The notes under the pieces were generated by a model. It saw only the letters and a list, made by a program, of their open reading frames with translations. It was not told the DNA's origin and did not search any database. Of a stretch of 22,643 bases of DNA, positions 21,170-22,643 are shown piece after piece (the first letter of the stretch is position 1; the number at the start of each line of letters is the position of its first letter). Both the position numbers and the translations under genes were made by a program. The stretch spans positions 1 to 22,643 of IMG/VR virus record IMGVR_UViG_3300044922_000087. One strand, given 5' to 3'. Source of the stretch: a virus.

Positions 21170-21754
21170 ATGGGACTAAATCAAAGTCAGAACAAAGGAG
21201 TGTTTTTAAGCATTACAAATGGTAAACTTGTGCGCCAGTTCTCTGCGCCAACAGACAAGTCAGTATCTCGTGTCAACAAAATGGGTCGTGAAGTCCACGA
21301 GGAGTTTTATGACTCACTTAGTGGATGGCTAATGGAAATCAAGACCAAAGAGTCTGAGTATGGTAAGTTTTGGGTCATCACCATCAAAGATGAGAATGTA
21401 TATTACAACTTAGAGTGTAAGTACGATAGCGGTTATGCTATGTCATTTTTGAAAGCATTACCAAATGCTGACCTATCTGAAGTCATTACCTTATCTCCAA
21501 AGCTAATCGTGGATGGTGATAAGAAGCAATCTGTACTTTTCATTTCGCAAAATGGGAACGGACTCAAGCATTACTGGACTAAGGCTGATCCGAAAGAATT
21601 ACCTGACTTGCAAAAGATAAAAGTAAAAGGTAAGGAGACCTGGGATTCTACCAATAGGTTAGAATATTTGGAAGATTATGTGAAATTATCTATCTTACCT
21701 AAGATTAAACCTACCCTCTCAGATGTAACCGAGGGAGAAGATACACCTTTTTAG
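21170..21754 (+). CDS. SSB-like protein with acidic PF tail
   Basis: A 194-residue protein. The first 130 residues are beta-rich with an OB-like arrangement ('GWLMEIKTKESEYGKFWVIT', 'VYYNLECKYDSGYAMSFLKA', 'EVITLSPKLIVDG' segments). The C terminus is D-V-T-E-G-E-D-T-P-F, an acidic tail ending P-F, resembling the C-terminal peptide (D-D-D-I-P-F) by which bacterial SSB proteins recruit partners. It sits between a regulator block and a RecB/Cas4-like nuclease, a position typical for phage ssDNA-binding proteins. The overall sequence does not match the standard SSB family by eye, so the function is an inference from the tail, the fold pattern and context. Confidence 0.55.
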   Translation: MGLNQSQNKGVFLSITNGKLVRQFSAPTDKSVSRVNKMGREVHEEFYDSLSGWLMEIKTKESEYGKFWVITIKDENVYYNLECKYDSGYAMSFLKALPNADLSEVITLSPKLIVDGDKKQSVLFISQNGNGLKHYWTKADPKELPDLQKIKVKGKETWDSTNRLEYLEDYVKLSILPKIKPTLSDVTEGEDTPF

Positions 21755-21770
21755 TGTTTGGGTTGTATTC

Positions 21771-21821
21771 GGGGGTTGCGAAGGTTCGCATTTGGAGATA
21801 GATTCTCACCCCATTTTTTTT
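21771..21821 (+). terminator. Branched terminator-like structure
   Basis: After the SSB-like gene: GGGG within 21771-21775 can pair with CCCC (21809-21812), enclosing two small hairpins, GCGAA (21778-21782) / TTCGC (21785-21789) and GAGA (21795-21798) / TCTC (21804-21807). Eight T follow (21814-21821). It reads as a small three-way-junction terminator or RNA element. The outer stem is short, so stability is uncertain. Confidence 0.45.
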
Positions 21822-21822
21822 A

Positions 21823-21836
21823 CTCAACAAGTTGAG
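21823..21836. promoter_or_regulatory. Perfect 14-bp palindrome CTCAACAAGTTGAG (possible operator)
   Basis: Two 6-bp arms, CTCAAC (21823-21828) and GTTGAG (21831-21836), with a 2-bp centre, in the gene-free region before the PD-(D/E)XK gene. Too small a loop for a stable hairpin, so a protein-binding site is more likely. A match by the nearby XRE regulator is only a guess. Confidence 0.35.
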
Positions 21837-21885
21837 CAAATTAATGATTTTTTAAATAACTGTGTTTTTCATTAGTGTAGCATAC

Positions 21886-21917
21886 GACCTAATGTGTCTA
21901 CGTTGGGGTCTTTTTTT
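21886..21917 (+). terminator. Second terminator-like hairpin
   Basis: GACCTAATG (21886-21894) pairs with CGTTGGGGTC (21901-21910) with one bulged G and two G-U pairs, loop TGTCTA, then seven T (21911-21917). It is 59 nt before the start of the PD-(D/E)XK gene. Confidence 0.55.
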
Positions 21918-21920
21918 AAC

Positions 21921-21963
21921 TGACTAAATTATGCCTAAAATTGTCACTGCGGTGACTAAATTT
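21921..21963. repeat. Direct repeat TGACTAAATT and dyad GTCAC-TGCG-GTGAC
   Basis: TGACTAAATT is at 21921-21930 and again at 21953-21962, with starts 32 bp apart (about three helical turns). Between and overlapping them is the inverted repeat GTCAC (21943-21947) / GTGAC (21952-21956). This is directly upstream of the nuclease gene (ATG 21976). It may be a regulatory binding site. Confidence 0.35.
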
Positions 21964-21975
21964 AAACTTTTAACT

Positions 21976-22643
21976 ATGAACAATTATACTATCGACTTAA
22001 ACAAAAATCGCATCGAGTTTTTAGATTCACGTTTTTATGCTACTCCATCAGGTGGCTATGTTCCTTCAGTCACCACAATCTTAGAGTGCTTCCCAAAGGG
22101 AGCAGAGTTTTACAAATGGCTTAAAGAAATGGGAGGTGATGCCGACACCATTCGTGATGAAGCTGGTCGTAGAGGCTCTAATGTCCACGCATTGACCGAA
22201 AGGTATGATGAAGGGGAGGAAGTGTCTTATTTAGACCATAATGGATTCCCATCGTACAAAAATTTAGAATGGGCAATGTTTGAGAGGTATGTTGATTTCT
22301 GCACTACCCACAAGCCAAGCATCGAGATGATGGAAGCGCACTTTATTAGTGAGAAGTTAGGATTTGCCGGAACTCTTGATCGTGTTATTACATTAAACGG
22401 CAAACGCATATTGCTTGACATCAAGACATCTAACTCCGTTCAAGATAGCTATTGGTTGCAGTTGTCAGCTTATTACGAATTGCTTAGTGAGATTGCAACG
22501 GATGTCAAAAGCATTGATGAGGTAGGGATCTTATGGTTAAATGCCAAGACCCGTACAACTGGCAAAGGTGGAGCAATACAAGGAGTAGGTTGGCAACTAA
22601 TTACCAAGCCGATTAGTGAGGTTTTAAGCTATTGGACACTATT
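21976..22643 (+). CDS. PD-(D/E)XK nuclease (RecB/Cas4-like), 5' part
   Basis: Open from ATG 21976 to the window end (222 codons, no stop), so it is incomplete. The N-terminal half contains R-G-S-N-V-H (H71 region), the conserved His motif of RecB-type nucleases. The core reads G-T-L-D-R-V (D135), then 'RILLDIKTS' with D148-I-K150, the P-D-(D/E)-x-K catalytic pair, and W-L-Q-L-S-A-Y-Y (160-167), the Q-x-x-x-Y motif. These are the Cas4/RecB-like (PDDEXK_1) features. In phages such genes act in recombination or DNA end processing, often next to SSB and replication genes, as here. No CRISPR array or Cas1/Cas2 is present, so a CRISPR role is not supported. Confidence 0.85.
   Translation, partial: MNNYTIDLNKNRIEFLDSRFYATPSGGYVPSVTTILECFPKGAEFYKWLKEMGGDADTIRDEAGRRGSNVHALTERYDEGEEVSYLDHNGFPSYKNLEWAMFERYVDFCTTHKPSIEMMEAHFISEKLGFAGTLDRVITLNGKRILLDIKTSNSVQDSYWLQLSAYYELLSEIATDVKSIDEVGILWLNAKTRTTGKGGAIQGVGWQLITKPISEVLSYWTL

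Noticed and set aside
21976-22643. CRISPR-associated Cas4 role for the last gene
   Set aside because: No repeats-and-spacers array or other cas gene is present; phage RecB/Cas4-like nucleases are common in recombination modules.
1-22643. tRNA genes, insertion sequences, integrase or attachment sites
   Set aside because: None recognised on either strand: no tRNA-like cloverleaf with TTCGA arm, no transposase or recombinase motif, no flanking direct repeats of att type.

Overview
This window is a contiguous piece of a tailed double-stranded DNA phage or prophage genome, running from the end of a head morphogenesis gene through the head, neck, tail, fibre, lysis and early replication genes. Every supported gene is on the + strand, tightly packed with 1-25 nt overlaps. 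The long non-contractile tail-type gene set (HK97-like protease and capsid, gp6/gp10/DUF3168-like neck proteins, single tail tube, frameshifted chaperone, tape measure) points to a siphovirus. The host is most likely a member of the Bacteroidota: there is an exact TTTG-N19-TAnnTTTG promoter at 20606-20636, the DNA is AT-rich, Shine-Dalgarno signals are weak or absent, and the tail-fibre and baseplate proteins are of a style common in Bacteroidota phages. No terminase, complete portal, integrase, tRNA or host gene is visible, so lytic or temperate lifestyle cannot be decided.

Layout: 1-259 is the C-terminal end of a Mu gpF/SPP1 gp7-like head morphogenesis protein. 261-2294 holds the prohead protease and the major capsid protein (with a fused coiled-coil scaffold domain), followed by an intrinsic terminator. 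2343-3864 is a two-gene sugar-modification cassette, an FkbM-type methyltransferase and a GT4-type glycosyltransferase, lodged between capsid and connector genes. 3867-5720 encodes the head-tail connector, gp10-like neck protein, DUF3168-like tail terminator and tail tube. 5729-6396 is the tail assembly chaperone pair, with a classic A_AAA_AAG -1 frameshift site. 6372-8564 is the tape measure protein with a 61-residue tandem duplication. 8564-11235 encodes tail-tip/baseplate-like proteins. 11247-11630 has two very small membrane proteins (holin candidates). 11627-17326 is a large adhesion module: a BppU-like Ig domain protein, a short fibre-linker, a 704-aa repeat-rich fibre, an 878-aa fibre with an Mtd_N-like head, and a 94-aa accessory protein.

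17361-19212 is a lysis region: small coiled-coil protein, GH19-type endolysin, an intruding low-GC HNH homing endonuclease, and a lipoprotein with a C-terminal membrane anchor that looks like a one-protein (u-)spanin. 19209-20503 has a DEDDy exonuclease with a zinc ribbon, translationally coupled to a small HExxH protein, and ends in a strong terminator. A new transcription unit begins at the Bacteroidota-type promoter: XRE-type regulator, small membrane-anchored protein, SSB-like protein with an acidic PF tail, then a 221-nt intergenic region full of dyads and terminator-like structures, and finally a RecB/Cas4-like PD-(D/E)XK nuclease cut by the window end. The last block is probably the start of the replication/recombination module.

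The most interesting items are the glycan-modification cassette beside the capsid gene, the u-spanin candidate, the frameshift site, the SSB-like tail, the structured intergenic region at 21755-21975, and the shared C-terminal Gly-Thr-Trp ending of two neighbouring fibre proteins. All function calls are by reading; no database search was run.
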